Under the pieces are notes generated by a model that saw only the letters and a list, made by a program, of their open reading frames with translations, made no database searches and was not told the DNA's origin. This document shows, piece after piece, positions 11,954 through 23,746 of a stretch of DNA of 64,000 nucleotides. The translations under genes and the position numbers were made by a program. Origin of the DNA: Hofstenia miamia (lineage: Eukaryota > Xenacoelomorpha > Acoela). Within the stretch, counting starts at the first letter, position 1. Every line of letters starts with the position of its first letter. Location: the NCBI GenBank assembly GCA_004352715.1, contig SCFE01000039.1, positions 1,627,966 through 1,691,965 on the forward strand. The letters are read 5' to 3'.

Positions 11954-12147
11954 CAGGGGTGTACGCAGGATTTTCTGACGGGAGGGACTTCATCGTCATT
12001 ACCTAAAAAATCCATTTCACAATCCCAGATTTTAAATTTGTCATTTTTTTACGAAATTTTTTTTGATTTATCCAGTCAAAATCAAATTTGGAAATCTGAC
12101 GGGGGAGACATTCCACCATGTCCCCCCTCCCCCTGTGTACGCCACTG
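11954..12147. mobile_element. hAT-type MITE, 194 bp, perfect 8-bp TSD
   Basis: Flanked by identical 8-bp duplications GTGATCGC (11946-11953 and 12148-12155). The left end CAGGGGTGTACGCAGG and the reverse complement of the right end, CAGTGGCGTACACAGG, match at 13 of 16 positions. It is non-coding; the small minus-strand frame over it is incidental. A partial relative lies at about 12432-12556. Confidence 0.85.
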
Positions 12148-12431
12148 GTGATCGCTGGCATTGAATTCCTTGGATATTGTTGAATGTTTTTCAATTTGAT
12201 AAGATCTTCTCACACAGCGTCCATCACTGCATTTTGACACACCGTTTCGATTATGAAACTTATTTCATGAGAACCAACGCCCATTTATTCAATAAACGTA
12301 CATAAAAAATATTTAATCAGGTTTAAAAGAGATAAATTTGGAAGAGGTAAATTAATTGCAAGAATATTGTTGATTAGTTTTTCAGAAATGTGTTGATTAT
12401 TGTGTTAATTTTAATTTATACATAAAGTTTG

Positions 12432-12556
12432 TTCATTTAGATTTTAAATTATTCCATTTTTTTACTGAAAATTTTTTGATATAAAAAGTCAAAATCAAAT
12501 TTGAAAACCTGACGAGGGACATTCCACCATGCCCTCCTTGCGTACGTCAATGTGCA
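12432..12556. repeat. Partial diverged copy of the 11954-12147 MITE
   Basis: Shares the right half of the upstream MITE in the same orientation: ATTTTAAATT, then a T-rich run, then GTCAAAATCAAATTTG, CCTGACG and GACATTCCACCATG, ending GCGTACGTCAATG. The left terminus is missing. Confidence 0.7.
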
Positions 12557-14169
12557 CTGTCAATCCAGCTCGGCTCATTTATTGCAATACCTTAGCCCAA
12601 ACCCAGCCCCGCCAATGTTCACCTCTACTTTCTATGATGGATTATAATATCAGATTATTGTACCAGTGCAATATTAATATAAAACAATGAAAAATTACTG
12701 AACTTAATAAAAATTAGCTAGTGCTGCAAATAATATCTGTTTACAAAGCATTAGGCCACCCAAATAGTGATGTTAATTCGAACCTTAAATCTGAGGGCTT
12801 CAAAAGATGTACTAGTTAAAATTATAGTGAAAATTTGTGTTTACTTACTAAATTAAACTATTTTGGAAAATGAATTGCTGCTAAGATCACATATCTCAAG
12901 GCAAACTAAAAGTGGATTATGATGGTTCTGCACTAAGAAACGGTCTGAGCAGTAATCCACGGAATCATTCAGTCCCATGGAAACTTACTGGAACCATACA
13001 TGAAGAAACTGACTAATATAACTCGGTACTAAAATAGTACTATAGTAATTTATCCATAGCCTGGAAGATTTTTTTGTAATTCATGTGATTTTTTTTATGT
13101 ATGTGTTTTGTGAATTTATTGACGCTAGTCAGATAAACTATCAGTTATTTAATTGTGAACATTTATCTGAATAAAGAATCTCTTATCGATGTATCCACTA
13201 TCGACTAAAATACAAAATATTATCTCCTTATTACCAAATTCAAATGTATATCTTATCAGTATTATTTAAATTCAAATATGGTCAACCCGCGATTTCGTAT
13301 TTAAAACAATATATAAATTAAATGAACTTTCTCAAAAATTCATATGCTTAGATAAACATTATAATAGCTTTCACCACACAGCAACTAAGGTATGGAATAG
13401 CTAAAATCATGAAATTCAACTAGAAAAAACTACAAGAAATTCTGAAAAAAATTGCACAGATTCCTCTTTACTAGACAATGCATTCTTAACAACAATAACG
13501 TACTACACTCATTCAAAAATTTTGTATAGCACAAGAAAGCCACACACACACACAAATTTATATAATATATATTTTATTATTATTATTAACATACATGTTG
13601 TAGCTTTTGTACTAGTTTGCAGCAATACATTTGCTTTGACTCTTATTATTCTCTACATTCATGTACTACAACTTTTCTCAAATAGTGTATAATTTTTTCA
13701 ATTTATTGTATTGCAGTCCAATTTGTTCCTTAGCGATATTAAATTATTTTAGAATCAATTCTAAATTAATTTTCTATTGTAATTTGTCTTAGAATAAGTT
13801 TGCATCTAACAAGTTAACCTAGAGGAATTAGTTATTTGAATAGTACAATTTTTATCGTGGCTGGCTATATAAACTTTTATTTGTAGATGTATGAATAAAT
13901 GAAATAAACAATTTGCAAATGAATTGACATCTGCAGAATTTTTTCACCAATTTTACAATATGTAACGCAGAAAATGATTCTATGTGTACTGGGCACACTA
14001 AAAAATGGTATCAACACTTCCACCGTTACATATACCAAAGAACCACTCAGCATATGCAATACATTGTATCCAGTCCGATCCACTGGATGCGACTGAGCAG
14101 TTCGCGCGTGCGTCATTGTCTTTATTCTAACACAATGAACTAGCAAAATTTTCTGCGTCTCTCAAGTTG
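12557..14169. other. Non-coding DNA
   Basis: No gene recognised; an 89-codon minus frame near 13877-14146 has no family resemblance. The GC-richer 14060-14120 segment may be the end of the neighbouring pogo-like element. Confidence 0.4.
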
Positions 14170-14177
14170 CTGCATTG

Positions 14178-14689
14178 CAGTGATGATCAATTAAACTAAT
14201 AGTTTATCTATAGTTTAATTAGTTATATAGTTAAGGTTAAAAATTAATTCATTTCAATAGTTCAACTATTAACTATTTAGTTAAAACGAGACAGTAATAA
14301 TTGAACTGTTTCTCAAAAGCATCGTATTTGACTGAAAATCTTAAAAATCGACTGAAAATTGACAACTTGAAAACTCGTTTGATTATGTTTGGATACGATG
14401 ATAATTTTTTTTTCGAAATTGTTTGATGCTATTTTAGAATTTCACCGATTATCGTTTTTTGTTATATTTTCTTTAATTCTGATTAGTTAAACAATTCTGA
14501 AGCATTTAACAAATTCTGATTTTATTGCCCTAGGCTAAGTTTGCAAAAAGCCCTTGTCGTCGCCGGGCTAAGCAATCTCTTGACTATTCTTTCATCTCAA
14601 TTTGTAAATAGTTAAACAAATTAATTAAATTAAATGAAAATAGTTTAACTGGTGAAAAATAGTTAAATTAATTTAACTGGTCAACACTG
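14178..14689. mobile_element. hAT-type MITE, 512 bp, perfect 8-bp TSD
   Basis: Perfect 8-bp duplication CTGCATTG at 14170-14177 and 14690-14697. The left end CAGTGATGATCAATTAAA matches the reverse complement of the right end CAGTGTTGACCAGTTAAA at all but three positions. The interior is AT-rich with many TAGTTAA motifs and no coding sequence. It was inserted at the 3' side of the pogo-like transposase pseudogene. Confidence 0.85.
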
Positions 14690-14699
14690 CTGCATTGTC

Positions 14700-16160
14700 C
14701 TCGCCTTCGTCCTATTCCGCTTCCCCTCCCTCATCCTCGACCTGCATTGACTTCCATCTCGAACACTTCCTTTGTCGGTTTTTGAACATCGCTAATGGTC
14801 AACTTTTTACCCGCTCCTCGTAGAGTAGTTTGTCCAGCGCCCTTGTTCGTCTTCAGCAGANNNNNNNNNNNNNNNNNNNNNCGCCTTCGTCCTATTCCGC
14901 TTCCCCTCCCTCATCCTCGACCTGCATTGACTTCCATCTCGAACACTTCCTTTGTCGGTTTTTGAACATCGCTAATGGTCAACTTTTTACCCGCTCCTCG
15001 TAGAGTAGTTTGTCCAGCGCCCTTGTTCGTCTTCAGCAGATCAATCAAAATGGAATCGAACTACCGACCACAGCTAAGTCAGAACTATGCTCACTCGGAA
15101 GATACTTCAGCGGTTCATTTGGATCTCTCGGATGCAAGCAAGCCGCACAAAATCAGGAACGAAGATTTGTCGAGACATTTGAATGCAGCTTCTGCAATAC
15201 AGGTCAGTCAATACCAATATTTCTTTCCAAATGAGCATGAGGGGCTTAAAAACAGCAACCTCCAATGGTTGTAGGATGCGGGTAGAGTTTGGAGATGACA
15301 TTAAAGTAAACATCATGCTACAGAGCTGTAGTTATAACTTTCCTTATGAAATTGCTTCTGAGGTTATCACCCACAATCAGTTTTCCCCAGGGAAGTGCTT
15401 AATAGCTGAAATAAACATTTCATGGAACCACTCTTCAAATGTCTTCATTTCAAACCAGCCCGATTTAGTGTTCGAATAACGTGCACCTTTCGAGCCTCCA
15501 GTCGTCCAGCAATCGTATAGATGTTCTGACTTGTAGAATACAAAAGGTAGAAGAAGCTCCTCTGCAGCAATAGGGCAGACCATTATCGACATATTCACTT
15601 TGGAATGGTCTTTGGCTTGTTCAACAAGTATTGTCCCTCGCGAAACCATAACTTTTTTCTGTCCAAGATCATTGCTTAAAGCGGTTTCGTACTATTTGCT
15701 GGAATGTCCCCAGCACCATCAGAAAATCTACTAAAGAAGTTTTTGATATCTCTTGAGACGATGACCGAGCTCTTTTGATATGACACAATCTTCTCACCAC
15801 AAAGTTGCTATGTTTCATGAAGCTGCGGACGAAATCAGTGCCTGGAAATTATTGAATTGCAAATGATTCAATTCAAACTATTTAGATAGCTGCGGATCAA
15901 GAGTTTGAAATCCAGAGTGTCAAAACCGTAACTCCACGGCGACATCTGACTTAGTGTCGACAAGCATGGCCCTTTCACATGCTGTGAGCACTGGTAGCAG
16001 GCCTACTTTTACCGCAAAGATGTCTACACAAAGTTGTTCGTGAAACACCATTTTGCTGAAATGCACTCAGAAAAGTTTGACCATCTTTGCACTCTTCAAA
16101 GGCTTCGGCCATCTTGTCATCTGGAGGTGGACTAACGTTCACATATGTACAAGGCATTTA
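14700..16160 (-). pseudogene. pogo/Tigger-like DDE transposase pseudogene
   Basis: Minus strand, N to C: a Psq/CENP-B-type helix-turn-helix (AFEECKDGQTFLSAFQQNGV, then SRTTLCRHL; 15975-16157), a decayed middle, then the DDE endonuclease region (NDLGQKKVMVSRGT at about 15650-15690; ELLLPFVFYKSEHLYDCWTT and KSGWFEMKTFEEWFHEMF at 15377-15600), then NSTRILQPLEVAVFKPL (15107-15316), the conserved C-terminal part of the DDE_1 family. A GC-richer 3' end encodes a basic then acidic tail (KSMQVEDEGGEAE). At least four frame breaks and an in-frame stop make it non-functional. Cut-and-paste transposase of the Tc1/mariner-pogo superfamily. The 3' end is duplicated by an assembly artefact. Confidence 0.8.
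14702..15040. other. 159-bp exact duplication across a 21-N gap (likely assembly artefact)
   Basis: Bases 14702-14860 are repeated identically at 14882-15040 with exactly 21 N between. This is best read as two overlapping contig ends that were not merged. The same pattern with the same gap size recurs at 30758-31092. Confidence 0.9.
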
Positions 16161-17159
16161 TGCAGATGGACGATATATGGGAATGAAGGAAATCAAATAT
16201 CACAACGGAAGAGTTCACACAATTTAGCTACAGTCAGTTCAATTGTCCAAGAAACGAAGCAAGTCATCGGAGTTGCAGCAAAATGTGATTCATCAACATG
16301 CGCGTGTCGTGCTATAACACCCACCGACGTAATGAATTGCAAGAATTCACGTGGTCTGTATGTGGGTGCATCACCTGCCCTGCTACAAACGAGCGCCTGA
16401 TTTAATAAGGGTTACTAATGTTGCAGTCAGCCCACTTCAACCTACAACAAAGCTTTGTTGTAGATCAAATCTCGTGAACAATAGTAAAATCATCTTTGTT
16501 TTGGATTTCTTTAACTTCAAAAATAATACAGGTGTGAATACACTGCAAAATTGTTTTCTCGTCTATTGATTAATTTCAATTTATCAATGTTTTTCTAACT
16601 AAAATATGCATTTCAGAATCTAATAATTGTCGTAAGTGAATTAAATATAAAAAGTCACCAGGTGTCCGAATTACCCCCACTTTACAGTATCTGGTTAAAT
16701 CAAAATATTACAATTTATGTATTACACAATAAAGTAAGAAGGAAATTTGATAGTTAAGATAATAGAATTTTAAAATACATTTCAATTACTTTGTCGTATT
16801 TTGAGACAGTACTTTTACAGCCAGCAAAAATGTTTTCAATCACTACTGAGCTAGGGTTGTTTTTCAGCACACTTAGCCCACTAGATGACACAGCATTTAA
16901 TATTGCTGGATAGATACATACATTGTATTTCAATAATTTCGCTGGAAACTAACAATAATTCCTAATTTAAACAACACGTATTTCAATAGCATTTCACTCT
17001 GCTCTAGATGCGGATAAAGAGATTATTTTCGTACCTCTGGTATAGAGAAACAAAGAGGCTTCTCGGTTACCTCAAACTTTCCGGGATTTCACAAAATAGT
17101 TGTGGATACTACTCTCGCAATACTGTTACAGTCTCCCTCCATTTACAATAATTTTTTTC
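16161..17159. other. Non-coding DNA
   Basis: Nothing firmly recognised. The plus-strand frames at 16053-16569 are shadows of the transposase remnant or chance frames. Confidence 0.4.
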
Positions 17160-17204
17160 AAAAAAGTCCTGTTGGAGTTAATAGTCTCTGTTGCTTTCAA
17201 TTAA
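17160..17204 (-). repeat. Minisatellite, TTGAATGCAACAGAGACT-type (left part)
   Basis: On the minus strand it reads as diverged units of about 20 bp (TTGAAAGCAACAGAGACT, TTAACTCCAACAGGACTTTT). It continues on the far side of the TTAA-flanked insertion (17927-17972) and recurs in the opposite orientation at 18421-18503. Confidence 0.65.
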
Positions 17205-17922
17205 GGGGAGAATTGACCTCAGAAACCATCTCCCACTTAGGAGATTTGTTCAGAACAATGGGTATCATAGTTGGATAGCATATTAAAAATCTTTTCGCAA
17301 TAAAGTTCGCAAATTTGCATATTCAATATGCTAATTAGGTCAATTTCCGAATATTTAATTAATAGGTAAATTTCAAATTACTAAAATTCAAAAAGTAAAC
17401 AGCAACTGTCTGAAACTTTGTGAGCATATTTATTGATGTAATAGCTGAATTTTGAACTAAAATTGTAAATAGGGTACATCTAGTTTATATCTTATAAAAA
17501 ATTCATTCAATGGCATGTCCAATTAAGTAAAATTAACGTTTTTATGATTGATTTACCGACTATAAAATTAAGGCCAAAGTGTGTACTGCCATTATATTAA
17601 TTCAGAATGTGTCTTTTTACATATTGAACAAAATTGACAAGTTTTATTAAGATTGCATTATTTTTGACAGGGTAGTTCAATTTTTTGTACATTCAGTTCG
17701 GTTAATTAAAAAAATTGAGAAAATCAACTTTGAAAAAAAAGTAAACATAAAATTTAGTAAGAAAACAGGTAAGATTTGCTGTTTTTTTAGCATTTTTGAG
17801 GGAGATTAATAAAGTTTGCATCCTACCATATGTAGGCAGGGGGTGTATACTACTAAGTAAGACCAAAACATATTTTCTTGTGAAATGAGTGAAAATCAGT
17901 AAATCTAATTTCAGTTCTCCCC
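17205..17922. mobile_element. TTAA-flanked MITE (piggyBac-like), 718 bp
   Basis: TTAA at 17201-17204 and 17923-17926. Left terminus GGGGAGAATTGACCTC; reverse complement of the right terminus GGGGAGAACTGAAATT. TTAA target duplication is the hallmark of piggyBac-type insertion. The interior has no transposase. Because TTAA is palindromic, the exact element boundary is ambiguous by 4 bp. Confidence 0.65.
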
Positions 17923-17926
17923 TTAA

Positions 17927-17972
17927 GTTGATTTTATTTCAAGAAAGTCTCTGTTGCATTCAAAAAAGTGTA
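17927..17972 (-). repeat. Minisatellite, right part
   Basis: Minus strand reads CTTTTTTGAATGCAACAGAG then ACTTTCTTGAAAT, the same unit as the left part at 17160-17204. The TTAA element split the array. Confidence 0.65.
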
Positions 17973-18420
17973 TGTACGCTTGCTAAAAATACTCTTTATC
18001 TGATCCTCGAAAAAAATCTTTAGTTTTCATTTGGTATCTCGCTTCAAAATACAGCTATGCACGAATCATTTAGTTTCTATGGTCGCATACATCTAAAGGT
18101 TCGATGGCATATGTACTTGCAATGGTATTGCGATTGCGTATTGCAAAACTAGTGCAGTGACGGAAAACCTGTTTCACATGAATGTAATAGGCTCTAGATA
18201 TTGCCTTTTAGGAAATAAAGTGTAAGCTTCAGTTCTTAATAAAATCTGAATATACTGTATATTGTAGCTTCCTAATTATCTATATCTTTCCCAGTTAATT
18301 TAACTTATTGACACTAAATATTACTTGTAATGAATGCTTAATATTTTTTTGCTTTATTATAGTTTTCCTAGGGCATCAAATATATTGTATTTTTAACTCA
18401 AAAATATACAGACTTTATCA

Positions 18421-18503
18421 AATGCAACAAACTTTTTTGAATGTAACAGACTTAATTGAATGCAACAGAGACTCTATTGAACACAGCAGAAACTTTATTG
18501 AAG
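18421..18503 (+). repeat. Minisatellite, about 20-bp unit, four copies
   Basis: Four imperfect tandem units of 19-21 bp, each AATGCAACAGACTT...TTG-like. The same unit as around 17.2 and 17.95 kb but on the opposite strand. The frame over it (18308-18556) is a consequence of the repeat and not a supported gene. Confidence 0.7.
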
Positions 18504-18559
18504 AAAAATTACTGTATATGATGCGGGGCAATGCTAATATGATGTTAGGAAAATGACTG

Positions 18560-21500
18560 TAGTCTCACTATTAATGTCTTCTGAATTTACTTTTTAGTTA
18601 ATTACAAAGAAAATCAAATTCCTATTTATACTTGTTAAGGAACTTTTTTTATTATATTCATGGTTGCTAATTAAATAGTACTGTATGTTTACTATAGATG
18701 AATTTCTTTTTGTTCAAAATTTTGTAACTTGGTATTATTTCATATACATTCTAGTAAAAATATATAATCGTCAGCTTTAAATTACTAATACATCCAACGA
18801 AGAATACCAATTCGCTCGTTTGAATAATTCTTTAGAAAATTGACCATAAGTATTCTTAATGTGTAAATATTGCCGCTTTGCAATTTTGAAATTCTATAAT
18901 TAGACTGCGTGGATGGTAGCAAGAGAAGTTACAAAATCACGTCACATCGCTAATTATCTCGGTGGTTAGACGTGAGATTTCACCAAAACCGTGGCCTTGA
19001 TTTCATTTGTCTGGAATGGCTCTTTAAAAATGGTGTTTTTGTACAAACCGCGATATATTGAATTTTCTTTCTTATCAAAATGCAATATAGTCAATCCTTT
19101 TCACATTTCTGTGTTATCGATTGAGTCAACTATTTCTTCAAATACATTGTCATTATGGATATCTATGATTGTATCTTGCCGCTGGCGAGTCACTATAGCA
19201 ACCTCGACAACTGTCTGATTTGCAAAACTTGATGACCTCATCACTACGAAGCTGCTGTACTTTATAGAATCTAGACGAACCCATTTCAAAAACTATTTTA
19301 ACACTGAAATTGCGATATCTTTATGTGAATATTGTTATAAAAAATAATTTTTAGTGGTTTTTCATAAGATAGAAACATTTTTTCAAAAAATTTCTGTCTC
19401 ACCTATGAATACAAGGCATCTTAAAAAACTAGCTTTCATGTCTAAAAATAAGCACCTCAAAGATTTTTGGAAAAACCTCAAATCATGCTAATAAATACTA
19501 GTTTTACAATATTAGGAAAAAGATATTACCCATTTTCCATTTTTACAACAATTTTCCGTCAATATTTGAACCGCATTAATAATTACGGCGGCTATATAAA
19601 AAATCCAAGTTCCAAAACATTTATAGCAAAAAAAACTTTGCAAAAATCATTATTTATTAACTCATTACGATATTGGAATTGAGTTACAAAATTAAAAAGA
19701 TGCAGTTTCCGCATAATCTATTTCGCCCGAAACCAGATATCTTACATTGCGACAAACGAACAGAGTAGAAGGAACACTAGAGGTAGTCTTGGTTTCCCAT
19801 AGCAAGTATTGAATGTTTTAAGTTTAGGTAGCACATTTGGAACTGATTACAGACACAGAAAATATAGAAACATCAACAAAATCGAATATAAATTGTTCAT
19901 ATATTATTACCAAATGCTTCAAAAATATTGATCAAAAACACTCTAAATTGTTTATTCAACATTTTCAATAGTAATTTAAGGAATATTTTGCTAATTTCAT
20001 AGTGCTTTAGGAAATGATTTTTCAGGTAGGCTAGAGCTAAGCAAAAACTTTTATAGTAAAAACACTAATTGAAATGTTTGCAACAGATTCCTGAATAATT
20101 CTTTCAAAATTACAAACTCCGCCTCTGACCAATTAAATTCCTAATTAAATAATTAACTAAGATTGATAATACATACACACTTAGATAGTGAATCAATTCA
20201 AGATAGGCCGACATAAGTAAGGTCTAGAATTTGGTCATTAAACAATTCTGTCATCTATATATTAAAAAGATAGCATATTTGATATTATGTATCACACTTA
20301 AGGCGTTGTGTTTTTAAACGCCTGTCTCCGTTGACGAGCAATATGCAAAAAGTCGAAGTGGGCATAACATATATATGACAATCACTACTGTCGCTCTCAT
20401 CATATATTTTGTTCATCTCAAAGTGAATAAATTTCCAAGAAATCTTTCAAATATTCTTTCGAAGAAAAGCAGCTTTACAATGCGCACTGCTTTTGCCATA
20501 CAGACAGATTTGAATATGACAGTTAGTGCAATCATTTAAACATTTTTACACCATGAATCAAGATAGCACTTAAAATTGAATTTTGTACGCCATTGCGCGT
20601 CAAAAAACGCATAAGGAAAAATTTGTAACGTGCACAATGTAACACAAATTTAAAGAAAACTGTGTTTCAATTAAATTGTCTTCTTTTTGGAACTACGGCC
20701 AACTAAATAGGAGCATGTTTCAGCTAACCCCAGTCATGATGTTTCAACTTGCCCCAACTACATTTGTGTGACATGAAAATTATATTTGCAGGTTCAGTAA
20801 TAATTAACTTAAGCAGTTATCTCTTTTACTGTAGCTTATGTCTTAAAACTGCGAAATACAGACACACTTATATCAACTATTCAAGCCTTATAAAATACGC
20901 TTTCTAGCAAACGGTTTCTATTTAAAATTTTCACATGCAACAATAACAAGATGACAACTATGAGTAACTACCACTGGTGGCAGCAGTGATTTGTTGCTAC
21001 TTATAGATACATAAAAAATGATATTTCAGTTTACCCATGTTCCAACTTGCCCTGGTTTCCCGTACATATGATCAACACTTTTACCAGTATCATTCCATAT
21101 TGATTAATGATGAGAATTCAGCACATACCACTGTTTGAGAATCTTTTTAGACTCGATTATTATAGTATAGTTAGTAAATTATTTTAGGTTAGCCCTCCAA
21201 TATGATTTAGCAGTTATATATTTAAATTTTAGTTGCTTTTTAAATAAATTCAAATCTTCACATATCTAACGTTTGATAGCCTCGATATTGAATTATCAAC
21301 TCTGACAAAATCCAATGAAATTTATAAAATGAATTAATTAAAAGATTGTCATTAAAATTCAATTTTCTAAGATTTACATTGGCGTTTATAAATTTATACA
21401 CAAAGATGTGCACATTAATTAGGTAATACTATGGATACAATTTAGGCTTAACCATTAATATAGACTTACAATAATTAAAAAATACAATTTCTTTATTTAC

Positions 21501-21618
21501 ATTTAATGAATCACAATGAACCAACTTGATTTACTTCTTAAACAAAGAACTATCGATCCACAATAAAGTTGTTGAATAAATAAAATAGATGTGGCATATG
21601 TACATATATTCAAAACAT
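18560..21618. other. 3 kb without a recognised gene
   Basis: Only short frames (for example 19101-19289 minus, 19467-19682 plus) with no recognisable motif. Two ACTTGCCCC/ACTTGCCCT motifs near 20750 and 21045 look like a repeat end, unresolved. Confidence 0.4.
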
Positions 21619-22836
21619 TTACAATGAAAATACAGAAAATATTTCTTGAAAAATATGCGGGAAATCCTCACCATTGTTGACAAGCACTTGAAAATGTTTG
21701 AAAAGAAAACGACAGTATGGACTTTCACCATTTAAATTGGAAAATGCAACTCTATAATTAGTTACATCACTACTGGTTATATTGAACATTTCCGTAACTT
21801 TTGAAAAGTTTTTATAGTCCAACTGGTCGAAAGCGAAACAGTGTAAAACGTAAAGCTTCCAGTTGCAAAATAATGCAAAAGTTTGCTTATCAACTGGGGG
21901 AACTGTGTTTAGAATTCCTAAAAGAGCAGTGCATGCCGAAAATGAAATTTGATAAGGATCCGATCCTAAGACCCCTAAAAGAGAGAGAAAGTTTGATGGA
22001 ACAATGAGAGCTAAGTTGCTAAGCGTCATATTTTTCAAAATAAAATGAAGGAGATAGGTAATTATCCATGAAAATTCTAAAGTTTTTGCATAATCTGTTG
22101 AGCTAAACAATATGTAGACCAAGGCACAGTCACCACTAAGTATTGATAAGATCTGGTTTATAAACTCTGCAATTTTTTTAAAAATACATTTAAAGGAAAG
22201 TTTAATTTCTGAAGATACTGAAGTGTAAAAATCTTCCAACATAAGTTCTACATAACTTAACGTAACTTTAAAAGGAATACGCAATTCTTTTGAAAGAGTA
22301 ATTAAAGTTGGGTGGACAATAATTCTTCGCTTTGTAGCATTATACTGTGAAATATGAATAAACAGATCTAGATCCAATAGACGATGGCATACCAATGAGG
22401 CTCTAACCAACAATCCGACATCCTCACAAGCAGCAGGTTGCATAGAACTTAAAGCGTTCAAAAATTCTTCATTATTCGAAGTTGGATTGAGGACAAAAGC
22501 CTTACGTAAGATTTTGAACATTTGTTTTTCAACCCACTTTCTTGAATAAAGCTCAAGCATAGAGCAATTGACACTATTATCAGGTAATAATAGTAGTAAC
22601 ACATTCTGAATTGCTAATAAATTAGAATGTGGAGTTATGACTGAACATGAATTAATTAGATGACGAATAAAGCGAGCGAAATTGGGATACTTACAAGAGA
22701 TCTCCCTAACACTCAATCCCCAAACTTGTTTGGGAATATCCTGAAGAAAAGTGATAAAATCTTCATTCCAAACTAGAGAATGATTTACTATTAGTGATAT
22801 CCAATATCTAAAAAGTTCATCGCTCACTAATAGCAT
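21619..22836 (-). CDS. Unrecognised 405-residue helical protein (or 3' exon of a larger one)
   Basis: A long intact minus-strand frame, the second longest in the window. I do not recognise the family. It is rich in Leu, Ile, Phe and Ser, with regularly spaced hydrophobic helices and no catalytic motif, signal peptide or clear membrane segment, resembling a HEAT-like or all-helical scaffold. The C-terminal region of a large DNA-repair or scaffold protein such as MMS22L is a weak guess only. The first ATG (MLLVSDELFRYW) at 22836 follows a splice-acceptor-like TCTCATTTTAG (AG at 22855-22854) by 17 nt. The frame is open through the acceptor to a TTG at 22869. Either it is a complete gene whose mRNA starts at that acceptor, or the terminal exon of a gene reaching further right. 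It is the third frame in a row on this strand after EXOSC3 and RPB10. Confidence 0.65.
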   Translation of the reverse strand: MLLVSDELFRYWISLIVNHSLVWNEDFITFLQDIPKQVWGLSVREISCKYPNFARFIRHLINSCSVITPHSNLLAIQNVLLLLLPDNSVNCSMLELYSRKWVEKQMFKILRKAFVLNPTSNNEEFLNALSSMQPAACEDVGLLVRASLVCHRLLDLDLFIHISQYNATKRRIIVHPTLITLSKELRIPFKVTLSYVELMLEDFYTSVSSEIKLSFKCIFKKIAEFINQILSILSGDCALVYILFSSTDYAKTLEFSWIITYLLHFILKNMTLSNLALIVPSNFLSLLGVLGSDPYQISFSACTALLGILNTVPPVDKQTFALFCNWKLYVLHCFAFDQLDYKNFSKVTEMFNITSSDVTNYRVAFSNLNGESPYCRFLFKHFQVLVNNGEDFPHIFQEIFSVFSL

Positions 22837-22870
22837 ACATGAAAGAGTCCACTCTAAAATGAGATACAAT
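22837..22870 (-). promoter_or_regulatory. Splice-acceptor-like site before the 405-aa frame
   Basis: Minus strand TATTGTATCTCATTTTAG, with AG at 22855-22854 and the first ATG 17 nt later. Works for a cis intron or spliced-leader acceptor. Confidence 0.5.
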
Positions 22871-23023
22871 ACACGTGTGGTTAATCAATCAAAATAGTCA
22901 ATATATATAATACATTTAATGACTGGAAACAATGCACTGAATAGTCAAAAGAAAAACTTCAGCAGATATAAAAATATAACTGCATGGAATTACTTTAACT
23001 TTTACCTAAAACTGAAAAAAATC

Positions 23024-23058
<35 letters not shown>

Positions 23059-23456
23059 NNNNNNNNNNNNNNNNNNNNNNNNNNNNNNNNNNNNNNNNNN
23101 NNNNNNNNNNNNNNNNNNNNNNNNNNNNNNNNNNNNNNNNNNNNNNNNNNNNNNNNNNNNNNNNNNNNNNNNNNNNNNNNNNNNNNNNNNNNNNNNNNNN
23201 NNNNNNNNNNNNNNNNATATATATATATGGATAAAACATGTTAACTGGTTATAAAACATAATAAACTATGCAAAGTTACAGGTCATCCGCATATTTGTAT
23301 GTTAAACAAATGAGAGAAATACATTGTATAAGTGAATAACTTCACCATATAAGATAGCACATTATTACAATCTTAAGTAATACCAAAAATAAATCTTATA
23401 AAAAAACATTTAAACGACTTCCTTTGATCAAAAATAACTGTTTTTTTGTAAATTAA
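22871..23456. other. Spacer with (AT)n and assembly gap between RPB10 and the next frame
   Basis: Contains (AT)n at about 23022-23057, an N gap at 23059-23216 and (AT)n again to about 23228. No exon recognised. Frames that cross the gap are not genes. Confidence 0.6.
23059..23216. other. Assembly gap (158 N)
   Basis: N run inside an (AT)n tract. Confidence 0.99.
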
Positions 23457-23705
<249 letters not shown>

Positions 23706-23746
23706 TTAAAAGTAATAGATTTTCTATATTAATAAAAACTGTATAA

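Noticed and set aside
20690-21080. Tc1/mariner-like ends around CAACTTGCCCC motifs
   Set aside because: The two motifs are in the same orientation and no inverted partner or TA duplication was found.
22919-23259. Frames on both strands across the 158-N gap
   Set aside because: Mostly undefined residues plus microsatellite translation.
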